From: UBA685 sp049889495
GTDB lineage: Bacteria > Pseudomonadota > Alphaproteobacteria > Puniceispirillales > Puniceispirillaceae
Direction of reading: 5' to 3'
DNA: 64,000 nt
Assembly (NCBI GenBank): GCA_049889495.1
Contig: JBMHDH010000016.1
Location: forward strand, 1 to 64,000
The translations under genes and the position numbers were made by a program. How positions within the stretch are numbered: the first letter of the stretch is position 1; the number at the start of each line of letters is the position of its first letter. Under the pieces are notes generated by a model. That model was not told the DNA's origin. It saw only the letters and a list, made by a program, of their open reading frames with translations, and did not search any database. Shown piece after piece: positions 8,192-16,749 of the stretch.

Positions 8192-8761
8192 TTATCTATT
8201 TTTGAGTTTTTCACCAGCCGCACAGGCGGTTGCAATTTCTGCGCATCTCTTTTGTCTGGTGGGATCTGTTTTCGCTGTGCTGAGCCATCTTAGGATATTG
8301 CGTTGATAAGACGGCGCGGCACCTTGCCACCAATCATAGCCATTTTGCGCCTGTAGAGCGTCTTTCAAATCATTCGGGCATTGCAGGGCGTCAACATCTT
8401 GATTGGCCAGCCACTGACCTGTTTTTTGGGCTGTCTTAATGACGGCAAACCCACTAGGCTGCATGCGGTCGTCTGCTAGCAATGCTTCTGCTCTTGTCCG
8501 ATAAGATTGCGTCCAAGCGTGCTGTTTTCTTTTGCAGATTAACTGCATAGTACGCGCTTCATCCAACGCATAACGCCGCCCATCAATCCAGCCAAAGGCA
8601 AGCAACGCATCTAGCACCTCATCTCGGCTAACATAGCGGTCAGGAGATGATTTTTTATAGGTAACAAGCAAATAAGAGTCATCACTTTGATGATGATCAG
8701 CCAGCCAATCCCACAGCGCATCTGGGCGATCAATTTCTATTTTTGGCAGGGTGTCAGACAT
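8192..8761 (-). CDS. YdeI/OmpD-associated family protein
   Basis: A protein of about 189 residues with the hallmark YdeI segments: WDWLADHHQSDDSYLLVTYKK near the start, EVLDALLAFGWIDGRRYALD, and KRKQHAWTQSYRTRAEAL. The tail RNILRWLSTAKTDPTRQKRC resembles the Lys/Arg-rich end of the family. I start at ATG 8761, one base after the stop of the upstream DCC-type gene, which implies coupled translation; a longer frame upstream would overlap that gene. Function is unknown beyond the family link to peptide resistance. Two related proteins lie on the opposite strand at 7347-8171. Confidence 0.78.
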   Translation of the reverse strand: MSDTLPKIEIDRPDALWDWLADHHQSDDSYLLVTYKKSSPDRYVSRDEVLDALLAFGWIDGRRYALDEARTMQLICKRKQHAWTQSYRTRAEALLADDRMQPSGFAVIKTAQKTGQWLANQDVDALQCPNDLKDALQAQNGYDWWQGAAPSYQRNILRWLSTAKTDPTRQKRCAEIATACAAGEKLKNR

Positions 8762-8762
8762 G

Positions 8763-9128
8763 CTATTCCACATAAATTTGACAATGTGGCAGCTTTTTAA
8801 AGCGGTAATCAGCAAAGCGGTTATAGGCGATATGTGCAAGCTGATTAATCACAGGCCATTTACCAAAAAAGGCCAAGATCTTCCAATAACGCAAATGCTG
8901 CCAAATCAGGATAAAGGCATCGACACCGATATGAAGGCGACCTGTGTGATCAGTTGCATGAAGGCGGCGCAATGCGGCTTCTTGGCTGATCCCAAGCTGA
9001 TCAAGATGTTCGGGATGGGTGGCAATATCATGCCAGTGAAAAATACCATCTGGTGCCTGCGATTGATAGGTACGGATTTCTTTGCTGCAAAGCCCGCATT
9101 TGCCATCAAAATAGACTGTAATCATCAT
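8763..9128 (-). CDS. DCC-family (DUF393) thiol-disulfide protein
   Basis: A small protein of about 121 residues with the family-defining motif YFDGKCGLCSKEI near the N-terminus, giving a CxxC redox pair. The middle carries H-x-TDHTGRLHIGVDAFILIW, matching the conserved DCC1-like pattern. AGAGG lies just upstream of the two adjacent ATGs at 9128 and 9125; either may be used. It is the first gene of a two-gene minus-strand unit with the YdeI-type protein. The physiological substrate is unknown. Confidence 0.85.
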   Translation of the reverse strand: MMITVYFDGKCGLCSKEIRTYQSQAPDGIFHWHDIATHPEHLDQLGISQEAALRRLHATDHTGRLHIGVDAFILIWQHLRYWKILAFFGKWPVINQLAHIAYNRFADYRFKKLPHCQIYVE

Positions 9129-9168
9129 CTCACCTCTGGTTTCAGATAAGAGATAGTGTGACTGGCAC

Positions 9169-9193
9169 AAAAGACCATGCTGTTTGGTCTTTT
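9169..9193 (-). terminator. Terminator downstream of the sulP gene
   Basis: The inverted repeat AAAAGACC/GGTCTTTT with a nine-base loop lies just past the end of the minus-strand SulP gene. The T-run on that strand fits intrinsic termination. Confidence 0.75.
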
Positions 9194-9229
9194 ATGCCAA
9201 TCTTAAGCCAATTTTATAAAAAACGCCGC

Positions 9230-10849
9230 TTATTCATGCGCGCCAAATGCCCCTGTTCTGACCTTATAATCAACAGCCATATCATAGCTTGGGTCATCTT
9301 CGCTATCGATGATCAATTGGCCAGAGCGTGATAACAGGGCGTGGCAATTATGGCTGAGGTGACGCAATTTCACAATTTTGCCAGCATCTTGATATTTTTG
9401 TGCGACATCTTCGATTGCCTGCAAGGCAGATTGGTCAACCACGCGCGATTTGGCAAAATCGATCACTACGATATCAGGGTCATAAGCGATCTGGAATAAT
9501 TCGCGGAAGCTTGTCACAGACCCGAAAAATAATGGGCCTTTAATGTCATAAACCAACGCGCCAGCTTCTCTGACAGAGGGGCGGGTAGAGGCCTGAATTT
9601 GCTTGGCAGAATTCCAAGCATATACGAGGGCTGACATAATCACGCCAACAATCACAGCCACAGCCAAATCTGCAATCACAGTCACAAAGGTGACAACCAC
9701 AATCACAAGCGCGTCTGACAATGGCACGCGGAACAACGTCTTTAATGAATTCCACGCAAAGGTACCAATGACCACCATAAACATCACACCAACAAGTGCG
9801 GCAACAGGGATTAATTCAATCCAAGATGAGGCCACAAGAATAATGGCAAGCAAGAAAAGAGCCGCTGAGGCAGCTGATAATCTTGTACGGCCGCCTGATT
9901 TTACGTTGATCATAGACTGACCAATCATCGCGCAACCGCCCATGCCACCGAAAAATCCAGTGACCAAATTAGCGGCCCCTTGTGCGACACATTCTTGTGA
10001 TGCGCCGCCTCGTTGTTCTGTCATCTCACCAACAAGGTTTAACGTCAGCAAGCTTTCGATCAAGCCAATGGCTGATAAAATCAGAGCATAAGGCAAAATG
10101 ATGATCAAAGTCTCTAGGGTAAAAGGTACCATCGGAATAGAAAATTCTGGCAAGCCACCTGCAAGAGATGCCAAATCTCCCACTCTTGTCACGCCTAAAT
10201 CAAAGCCAAGCACAACCACCGAGACAACACCAATCGCCACAAGAGGGGCGGGAATGGTGCGTGTCATGCGTGGCACAAGCCAGATCAGTGCCATGGTTGC
10301 CGCAACTAGGATAAGCGTCAGGTAAAGTTCTGCGCCACTGATCCAAGATTTTTCACCTGTTTCTGATACAAATTTAAATTGCTCTAATTGCGCCAGTCCA
10401 ATGACAATCGCAAGGCCATTCACAAAGCCAAGCATCACAGGATGCGGCACCATGCGGATAAATTTACCCCACCGTAATGCCCCAACGGTGATTTGAATAA
10501 GGCCCATTAACACAACTGTGGCAAATAAATAGGCCACCCCATGTTGGGAAACCAATGAGACCATAACAACCGCAAGCGCGCCTGTTGCGCCAGAAATCAT
10601 GCCTGGTCTGCCCCCAATTAACGCTGTGATAAGACCCACAAAAAAGGCGGCATAAAGGCCAACCAATGGCTCTACCCCAGCCACAAAAGAAAAGGCAACT
10701 GCCTCTGGCACAAGCGCAAGCGCAACCGTTAAACCTGATAGAATATCAATGGTCACTTGTCTTGTGTTTAATGATGGGCTCTCTGCAGGGTTGGCGGCAC
10801 CAAATAAATAGGCGCTTAATCTGCGCGATGACAACATACCAGACGACAT
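9230..10849 (-). CDS. SulP-family anion permease with STAS domain
   Basis: A 539-residue inner-membrane transporter with ten or more hydrophobic segments between about residues 30 and 415 and a cytoplasmic STAS domain from about 425 to 520. The family signature region near GLTVALALVPEAVAFSFVAG and the glycine-rich TGFFGGMGGCAMIGQSMIN are clear. SulP proteins carry sulfate, bicarbonate or dicarboxylates, often coupled to Na+ or H+. The short, Na+/bicarbonate-like form BicA is one possibility, but the substrate cannot be decided here. It is monocistronic with a terminator behind it. Confidence 0.9.
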   Translation of the reverse strand: MSSGMLSSRRLSAYLFGAANPAESPSLNTRQVTIDILSGLTVALALVPEAVAFSFVAGVEPLVGLYAAFFVGLITALIGGRPGMISGATGALAVVMVSLVSQHGVAYLFATVVLMGLIQITVGALRWGKFIRMVPHPVMLGFVNGLAIVIGLAQLEQFKFVSETGEKSWISGAELYLTLILVAATMALIWLVPRMTRTIPAPLVAIGVVSVVVLGFDLGVTRVGDLASLAGGLPEFSIPMVPFTLETLIIILPYALILSAIGLIESLLTLNLVGEMTEQRGGASQECVAQGAANLVTGFFGGMGGCAMIGQSMINVKSGGRTRLSAASAALFLLAIILVASSWIELIPVAALVGVMFMVVIGTFAWNSLKTLFRVPLSDALVIVVVTFVTVIADLAVAVIVGVIMSALVYAWNSAKQIQASTRPSVREAGALVYDIKGPLFFGSVTSFRELFQIAYDPDIVVIDFAKSRVVDQSALQAIEDVAQKYQDAGKIVKLRHLSHNCHALLSRSGQLIIDSEDDPSYDMAVDYKVRTGAFGAHE

Positions 10850-10965
10850 AGCTGAAAAACTTTCTTGAACGCCGCAAACAAGATCTTCGCTGTTGCCGCG
10901 GGGGTTGGCCGGAAATGGTTGGGCTTGTCCTACCTTGTGGGTGCGGTATTGGCAAGGAGATATTT

Positions 10966-11040
10966 ATGATGATTGCAAAAGCAAAGGCCAGATCAGCCAG
11001 CCTGAACAGAGCTAGCGATGCTTGGCCACCAATGCCATAA
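10966..11040 (+). CDS. Possible 24-residue peptide with strong ribosome site
   Basis: A short frame MMIAKAKARSASLNRAS... ends at 11038-11040. It is preceded by AAGGAGATATTT, as good a Shine-Dalgarno as any in the window. It is basic and has no hydrophobic segment. It overlaps the 3' end of the GST gene on the opposite strand. It could be a leader or a chance match, so I list it with low confidence. Confidence 0.2.
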   Translation: MMIAKAKARSASLNRASDAWPPMP

Positions 11041-11878
11041 ATTCTGGAAAGGCCTCAGCGTCATTGACTGTTTTATCGCGGCATCTCTCATTGCAAAAGC
11101 CATAAACCTTATCATCTAGCGCAAGATAATGGGTGGTCGGCAATCCTGAATAGGGGCAGGTGTCATTGACCGCATCGGTGCGTATGGTTGCCTTGGCTGG
11201 CAAGGGTTGGGGGCCTGGCCATTTGGTCGTTGGCCAATCACGATAATAAAAATCTTGTGCCGCGAAGGTCAAACCTAAGGCCCGAAATTGACGAAATGGC
11301 AAATGATGTAAATGTTTCTTTACATAAGCCTTGGCATTGTCATTCACATCTAGACCATAGCCAGCAATGCGCGCCGCGACAGGAGCAAACATCACATCTG
11401 CCGCGCTATAGGCGCCGCAAAGCCAGCCATTTTCATCTGTCCGTGTTTGCCATAGTAATTCAAGACGGCGCAAATCCTGTATCACCTCATCTCTTTCTGA
11501 TTTTGGCAAATAAGCCACGCGGCTATTCATGGGGCAATCACCACGCAAGGCCATAAAGCCAGAATGCATTTCGGCCATCAGATTACGCGCTCTTGCCCGC
11601 TCTGGCCCCTTTTCTGGCAATAAGCCTGCCTCAGGATGACGGCTTGCTAATTCTTCGATGATTGACAGGCTATCGGTGAATAAGGTGCCATCTTTGACGC
11701 GCACCACTGGTACTGTTTTCGCAGGGGCAAACGCCTTCAAATCTTGTTGAAATGCGGAGTCATAAAGCCGCGTGATGCTGGTTTTGACATCAATGCCAAA
11801 ACAGGTAAAGGCCAGCCAGCCGCGCAAGGACCAGCTGGAATAGGATGGATCTGCGATTAAGAGGTGATAGTTAGACAT
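11012..11878 (-). CDS. Glutathione S-transferase-like protein with Cys-rich C-terminal domain
   Basis: A 288-residue protein. Residues 1-80 form a thioredoxin-like GST domain (DPSYSSWSLRGWL at the glutathione site, then TVPVV and DSLSIIEEL). Residues 90-210 form the all-helical GST domain. The last 45 residues add CPYSG...GFCNERCRDK, a YHS/TRASH-like cysteine module (Cys-x-x-S ... Cys-x-x-x-Cys) that is absent from ordinary GSTs of about 210-230 residues. Such modules bind metal, so redox or metal-related chemistry is possible. The fusion is visible directly; its function is inferred. Confidence 0.82.
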   Translation of the reverse strand: MSNYHLLIADPSYSSWSLRGWLAFTCFGIDVKTSITRLYDSAFQQDLKAFAPAKTVPVVRVKDGTLFTDSLSIIEELASRHPEAGLLPEKGPERARARNLMAEMHSGFMALRGDCPMNSRVAYLPKSERDEVIQDLRRLELLWQTRTDENGWLCGAYSAADVMFAPVAARIAGYGLDVNDNAKAYVKKHLHHLPFRQFRALGLTFAAQDFYYRDWPTTKWPGPQPLPAKATIRTDAVNDTCPYSGLPTTHYLALDDKVYGFCNERCRDKTVNDAEAFPEFMALVAKHR

Positions 11879-11925
11879 AATCTTGTCTCCCTCAGATTTT
11901 GTATCTTTTGCATATCATAAGGTAA

Positions 11926-12447
11926 TTAAGATAAATCACATTGCATAAATACCACATCAAGGTGGCGTTCAAATTTAAAGCCAATATTGCGTGCAATGCC
12001 AACCATTTCAAAACCGCAATGGCGATGCAGTCCAATTGAGCCTTGATTATCGGAATCTCCAATCACAGCCATCATCTGGCGAAACCCTTTGGCGCGTGCC
12101 ATTGTGATCAGATGTGATAATAACGCATGACCAATCCCTTGCCTGATATGATCAGGGGCAACATAAATGCTGTCTTCAACCGTAAAACGATAGCCATAGC
12201 GCGCTTTATGCGGCCCTGCATAGGCAAAGCCAATGGCCTGATCATTTTCATCTGTTGCGACAATCACAGGATAGTCATTTTGCTGTAATGTTGAGATGCG
12301 CTCTGCCATTTGGGCCTTGCTTAACGGTTCTGTTTCAAAGCTCGCCGTGCCATAGCGCACATGATGGCCGTAAATATCAGTGACAGCGTGTAAGTCAGTA
12401 TCCTGATAGGGTCTGATAAGGGGGGCTTGTGCTATGCTTTGTGCCAT
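11926..12447 (-). CDS. GNAT acetyltransferase (phosphinothricin acetyltransferase-like)
   Basis: A 173-residue GNAT-fold enzyme that transfers acetyl from acetyl-CoA to an amine. The N-terminal IRPYQDTDLHAVTDIYGHHV pattern, E-T-E-P, and the acetyl-CoA loop HIRQGIGHALLSHLI (about 118-132) match the Pat/YncA group. This group acetylates phosphinothricin, methionine sulfoximine or similar amino acids. It lies on the same strand as and 47 bases upstream of the GST-like gene and may be co-transcribed with it. The natural substrate is not known. Confidence 0.85.
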   Translation of the reverse strand: MAQSIAQAPLIRPYQDTDLHAVTDIYGHHVRYGTASFETEPLSKAQMAERISTLQQNDYPVIVATDENDQAIGFAYAGPHKARYGYRFTVEDSIYVAPDHIRQGIGHALLSHLITMARAKGFRQMMAVIGDSDNQGSIGLHRHCGFEMVGIARNIGFKFERHLDVVFMQCDLS

Positions 12448-12664
12448 GAGTTTTATCTCTTATCGTTGTTCTTTGGGCAATCACTTAAAACGCAAATTAT
12501 TCTTATCATAAGCCAATGCATGACACCGTCAATCCAAGCTTTTCATAAGCTTGGCAAGGATGTCATTCATGCGAAGATGGCAGCGGTGATGAAATCTGTT
12601 GCGTCACTCATAAAGCGGCATCATAACTATCAAAGCTGCTTTTTTTGAAAATGAAAGTTATCTT

Positions 12665-13258
12665 ATGTTTGCCTTTGCCTTTGCTGTATTTCTGTTGATT
12701 GTTACCCCAGGCCCTGGTGTGCTATCTGCCGCAGGCATTGGTGCGGCATTTGGGGCAAGGCCTGCGTTATTTTATATTGCAGGTTTGTGGATTGGCACCA
12801 ATATCGTATCGCTGGCCGTCATATCTGGCCTTGTGGCAGTGTTATTTGCTGAACCTTTGCTTCGGATGATCTTACTGATTGGCTCAGCGTTCTATTTATT
12901 ATCATTGGCATTTCGTATTGCCACTGCAGGGCGCGGATTACATTTTCAAAAAGCCACGTCAGCCCCAGGCCTTCGTGCTGGTTTATTTTTGCAATTCATA
13001 AACCCAAAAGCCTATGCTGTGGCTTTGACGTTATTTTCAGGTTTTGCCTTTGCACCAGATAATTTTTTATTCGAAACATCTGCCAAAATGGTGATTTATA
13101 ACCTGATTTGGGTGCCGCTTCATCTTGGCTGGTTGTTCTTGGGGTTAAAATTACATGCGCTGAATTTACCGCCAGAAAAACAACGTCTGATCAATTATGT
13201 CATGGCGGCTGCCCTCACAGGCGTTGTGCTGTTATCTTTATCATCCTTGATCGGCTAG
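12665..13258 (+). CDS. LysE/RhtB-family amino-acid exporter
   Basis: A 197-residue inner-membrane protein with about six hydrophobic segments. The N-terminus carries the family signature TPGPGVLSAAGIGAAFGARPAL, and QFINPKAYAVALTLF follows near residue 110. LysE/RhtB proteins export amino acids such as lysine, threonine or homoserine lactone. The ATG at 12665 begins right at the first membrane helix. The 217 bases upstream contain no credible gene. The substrate is undetermined. Confidence 0.88.
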   Translation: MFAFAFAVFLLIVTPGPGVLSAAGIGAAFGARPALFYIAGLWIGTNIVSLAVISGLVAVLFAEPLLRMILLIGSAFYLLSLAFRIATAGRGLHFQKATSAPGLRAGLFLQFINPKAYAVALTLFSGFAFAPDNFLFETSAKMVIYNLIWVPLHLGWLFLGLKLHALNLPPEKQRLINYVMAAALTGVVLLSLSSLIG

Positions 13259-13373
13259 CTTTTTTTAGGCGGTCTGTGCCACGCCCAAACCGCAGTTACT
13301 TTGCGTTTTTGATTTTTGCCCCTAGAGTGAAAGGGGGCTAGACCCAAAAAACAATCAATCTGGGGAGCATGTG

Positions 13374-14357
13374 ATGGCACAAGAACATGATAACAGCATG
13401 ATGGATAATCTTTTTTGGTGGGGCATTCCGACATTGTTTCGTTGCCCGCATACCGCCATTCATGATGCCCAATTATCACAAGCTGATATTGCGCTTGTGG
13501 GGGTGCCGCATTCCACAGGTAATGGCACCACAGAAAGAGATCAACATTTAGGGCCGCGATCTGTCAGGCATGTGTCAGCTATGCAAAGACGTGTTCACGG
13601 TGATTTTCATCTTGATCCTTGGTCAGCTAAGACCATAATTGATGCTGGTGATGTGCCGTTTCCGCGCGCGAATGATAATGAAGATTGCATTGCGCAAATT
13701 ACCTCTTTTTATCAAAAGCTAGATCAAGCAGGTGTGCGTCCTGTTTCGATTGGTGGTGATCATTCGATCACAGGTGGCATTGTCCAAGCGTTGGGTTGTG
13801 GCCAGTTAACCAAGGGAGAGCCGGTTTGTTTCTTGCATCTTGACGCGCATACAGATGTTTTTACCAAAGTCGATCATTTCCTAGGGGCCAAGAAATCAGC
13901 GGCCCATTGGGGCGCGTATCTTGCAGACCAAGGGCAAGTTGATCCGCATCATTCTATGCAAATTGGGCTGCGTGGTCATCCACGCACATTGGATTGGCTC
14001 CAGCCTTCTTATGATTATGGCTATAACGTTGTTACCATGGCAGATTATCGTAAAAGAGGGGCGGGTGATGTGATCTCGCAGATCAAGGATGTGTTGGATG
14101 GGCGTCCTGTCTATATCACCTTTGACCTTGATTGTTTGGATGCCACAGTCGCGCCTGCTGTTGCTAATGTCGAAGCAGGGGTTTGCGGCTTTACGATTGA
14201 TGAAGCGCGTGAATTGCTGCATGCGGTGCGCGGGATGAATATTGTCGGCGGCGATGTTGTGTGTTTGATGCCAACCAAAGATCACCCCAATCATATGACG
14301 TCACTGGTCGCTGGATCTTTGATGTTTGAAATGCTGTCTATGATGGCCGAATTATAA
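13374..14357 (+). CDS. Agmatinase/guanidinobutyrase-family ureohydrolase
   Basis: A manganese-type ureohydrolase of about 327 residues that cleaves a guanidino group to release urea. The binuclear metal ligands are visible: His130 in GGDHSI, Asp157/His159/Asp161 in LDAHTD, and Asp251/Asp253 in FDLDCLD. GGGGAG at 13362-13367 fits the ATG at 13374, although a GTG three bases earlier is possible. Members of this family act on agmatine, guanidinobutyrate, guanidinopropionate or proclavaminate; sequence alone does not choose. It follows a LysE-type exporter, but 115 bases separate them. Confidence 0.88.
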   Translation: MAQEHDNSMMDNLFWWGIPTLFRCPHTAIHDAQLSQADIALVGVPHSTGNGTTERDQHLGPRSVRHVSAMQRRVHGDFHLDPWSAKTIIDAGDVPFPRANDNEDCIAQITSFYQKLDQAGVRPVSIGGDHSITGGIVQALGCGQLTKGEPVCFLHLDAHTDVFTKVDHFLGAKKSAAHWGAYLADQGQVDPHHSMQIGLRGHPRTLDWLQPSYDYGYNVVTMADYRKRGAGDVISQIKDVLDGRPVYITFDLDCLDATVAPAVANVEAGVCGFTIDEARELLHAVRGMNIVGGDVVCLMPTKDHPNHMTSLVAGSLMFEMLSMMAEL

Positions 14358-14391
14358 CAGCGCATCTGCTTTGCCATAGCTTTGCCTTATT

Positions 14392-14440
14392 CTTGTCATG
14401 ATGATGCCCCACCTGCTGGCTAGGGTGTCATCATGGCAAG
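14392..14440 (+). terminator. Long hairpin after the ureohydrolase gene
   Basis: Bases 14392-14409 pair with 14423-14440 (18 pairs including a few G-T wobbles). A weak T-run follows 20 bases later. It lies 35 bases after the ureohydrolase stop and probably ends that transcript. The remaining part of the 14358-14715 gap holds only a 95-codon frame of no family resemblance, which I do not accept as a gene. Confidence 0.5.
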
Positions 14441-14715
14441 AGATGCCTCATCATTTTTTAACAGGGCCGAGCATGGATAACACAATTTACAAAAGGCAGA
14501 TGATACCCTCATCTGGCGTTATGCCAGCGTCGAAAGGCGTGTCTAAAACGACAAAATTAGATACCACAATGTCCTGTTATTTGACCTTGCTAGCAGGTTT
14601 GCCAAAGGGTGCGGAAAGCAACGCAAACGGCCAATCACATCCCGATGGCATGGCACAAGCAAATTTGTCAGATTTCATCCGCTAGCCCTGATAGGCGCTG
14701 GTTTCAGTTATCTGG

Positions 14716-15573
14716 TTAACCTTGCGGTGAAAAAGGAATGGTTGTTTGTCCTTGTTCTGTCCAGCTGATGATGCCGCCTTCTAGATGCGCTGCTTTGTTA
14801 TAGCCAAGCTGTTCGACAAGCGCATTGCCAAGCATGGATGAACGCTGGCCTGAATGGCAATAAAGGATGAAGGGTGTTTCCAATGTTGGCACAAGCGCAC
14901 GGAATTTTTCCAAGAATTCAGGGTGAATACCACCTGATGGTGCAAAGCCTGATACAAGTTGGGCGCGCTCAATGGTGCCTGTCATTTGCCATTCATCTTC
15001 ACGGCGGATATCAATGATGATCACATCTTCTTTTTGGGCTGCTTGCATTTGTTCGACTGATAAATCTGCCAATGTCGCTGGGATTGTGGCAGACACCAAT
15101 TCAACATCGAATGTCAAAGTGGCATTTGGCGGAATAACATCTCCTGCCCCAGATGCGCCATAGCCTAATTCTGGGGGGATCGTCAAAGTGCGCTTTTCGC
15201 CGACTTTCATCCCCTCAATGCCTTGATCCCAGCCTTTAATGACCTGACCAGAGCCAAGCGTAAAGCGAATTGGCTCACCTCTTTTATGTGAGTCATCAAA
15301 CACAGTGCCATCCTCAAGACGACCTTGATAATGAACAGCAACCATCATGCCTTGTTCGGCAATGATATCATTTTGTGTGTCAGACATAGCGGCGTTTCCT
15401 TGATGAACAATTTTTGGGTCTGTAATGCTTTGGTCAATAATGCTTTGGTTAGGCACAAGGTGCGGTTTGTTAGCCATCCACGCCCCTAATGCTAGCGCGG
15501 TGATAACACAACCAAAGCCGATTAGAAACAGATGTCTTTTCAATAAGGTGGTTGTTTTTTTACCTTCTGGCAT
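14716..15573 (-). CDS. Membrane-anchored FKBP-rhodanese fusion
   Basis: A 285-residue protein in three parts. There is an N-terminal membrane anchor or uncleaved signal (residues 15-32). An FKBP-type peptidyl-prolyl isomerase domain spans about 75-162 (VHYQGRLEDGTVFDDS, GWDQGIEGMKVGEKR, IPPELGYGA, IPPNATLTFDVELV). A rhodanese-like domain spans about 166-285, with active Cys239 in YCHSGQRS. It should face the periplasm. FKBP helps protein folding and rhodanese moves sulfur or handles redox thiols. GGAG upstream supports ATG 15573; a GTG twelve bases earlier lacks spacing. The pairing of domains is unusual. Confidence 0.88.
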   Translation of the reverse strand: MPEGKKTTTLLKRHLFLIGFGCVITALALGAWMANKPHLVPNQSIIDQSITDPKIVHQGNAAMSDTQNDIIAEQGMMVAVHYQGRLEDGTVFDDSHKRGEPIRFTLGSGQVIKGWDQGIEGMKVGEKRTLTIPPELGYGASGAGDVIPPNATLTFDVELVSATIPATLADLSVEQMQAAQKEDVIIIDIRREDEWQMTGTIERAQLVSGFAPSGGIHPEFLEKFRALVPTLETPFILYCHSGQRSSMLGNALVEQLGYNKAAHLEGGIISWTEQGQTTIPFSPQG

Positions 15574-15609
15574 CTTGAAGCGCACTCCGATATTTTAAAA
15601 ATAAAGCAA

Positions 15610-16734
15610 TTACGGCGCTTTTCGTTCATTCGCATCTGCGAGCAATGCCGCAAAGCGATAAATGCCGTGCACGAATTTGGAAAATGGCAAAATCAAAAAG
15701 AACCCGTAAACAAGACCTAGATGTATGGCCAATGTTAAGCCCATAAAGCTGGTTTCGCGTAAGGCTAGCAAAATCAGACCCGTGGCGCTGACCCAAAAAA
15801 GAAGCCAGATAAAGGCATAATCCATGCCAAGTGTTTTAAAGGATTTGATATGGCGATCCATGCGGCGTTTTTCATGCCAAAGCCCTGCTGTGCCAATGCA
15901 TAAAATGATACCGCCAACCGTGCCAATCACAACAGGTAATTCAAAATAGCCATAAGGGGCTTCACGGCCAAAAACATAATGGTAAATCGTGCCAAGCGAG
16001 GTAGAGGCAAAACACATCATAAAGCCATAAAATGTGAAGTGATGATAAAGGCGGCGTAATTTGCTTGGTCTGTCATCGACGCTGGGACAGCCATCGCCCT
16101 TGCCATTATGATTGCCGCCTAGATGGCGTAAGCTTGCGGTGGCAGCTAGCGCATCACGTAACGCTGGCATGCCGCCCCATCTCGCCCCTGTGCTGGCCCA
16201 ATAATTACGCCACCCCATAACAAAGGATAAAAGCACAAAGGCGGTGATTGCCAGCGGGATCCCTGCCATCACATTATGCGGCATAATCTGATAAAACGCG
16301 CCTTCGCCTAGATGGATCCCCCAAAATAAATGGGGGGCAATCATCGCCAGCATTGCGCCAAGCACAAGGGAAAACACAATGGTAATGGCGATGCTGACCA
16401 TCAGCCCATTTTGTTCAAAAATACGCCCAAGCGCGCGTGGATAGGCAAATTCCCCATAAGAGGCAAGGCGTCTTTCAGCCAAAGTTTGCGGAACATTCAC
16501 GCCAAATTCATGGGGAGGTGCATATTGACAGGCATGATAGCAGGCACCGCAATGATGGCATAGATTGGCCAAAAACGCCGTATCTGAAATCTCAAAATTG
16601 CGGCGTCGTTCCATCGCAGGAAAGACAGCGCAAAATCCCTCACAATACCGGCATGCATTGCAAATTTGCATGATGCGTTTGGTTTCTTCGTGGGTGTCTT
16701 GTGTGGCAAGTGAGACAAGGTTTATATCATTCAT
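15610..16734 (-). CDS. tcuB: Tricarballylate utilization protein B (membrane iron-sulfur protein)
   Basis: A 374-residue membrane protein that reoxidises the FAD of TcuA and passes electrons to the quinone pool. Two cysteine clusters for 4Fe-4S centres lie near the N-terminus (CNACRYCEGFCAVFP and CHHCGACYHACQ). Six or so membrane segments follow, with several histidines that may bind heme. Length and order match TcuB/CitB proteins. It lies 15 bases after tcuA on the same strand, so the two are co-transcribed. Confidence 0.92.
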   Translation of the reverse strand: MNDINLVSLATQDTHEETKRIMQICNACRYCEGFCAVFPAMERRRNFEISDTAFLANLCHHCGACYHACQYAPPHEFGVNVPQTLAERRLASYGEFAYPRALGRIFEQNGLMVSIAITIVFSLVLGAMLAMIAPHLFWGIHLGEGAFYQIMPHNVMAGIPLAITAFVLLSFVMGWRNYWASTGARWGGMPALRDALAATASLRHLGGNHNGKGDGCPSVDDRPSKLRRLYHHFTFYGFMMCFASTSLGTIYHYVFGREAPYGYFELPVVIGTVGGIILCIGTAGLWHEKRRMDRHIKSFKTLGMDYAFIWLLFWVSATGLILLALRETSFMGLTLAIHLGLVYGFFLILPFSKFVHGIYRFAALLADANERKAP

Positions 16735-16749
16735 AACAATCCAACCTCT

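Noticed and set aside
12427..12648. A 73-codon frame before the LysE gene
   Set aside because: It starts antisense to the acetyltransferase gene and shows no domain or ribosome site.
14398..14685. A 95-codon frame in the gap after the ureohydrolase gene
   Set aside because: It starts inside a long hairpin, has no ribosome site and looks random in composition.
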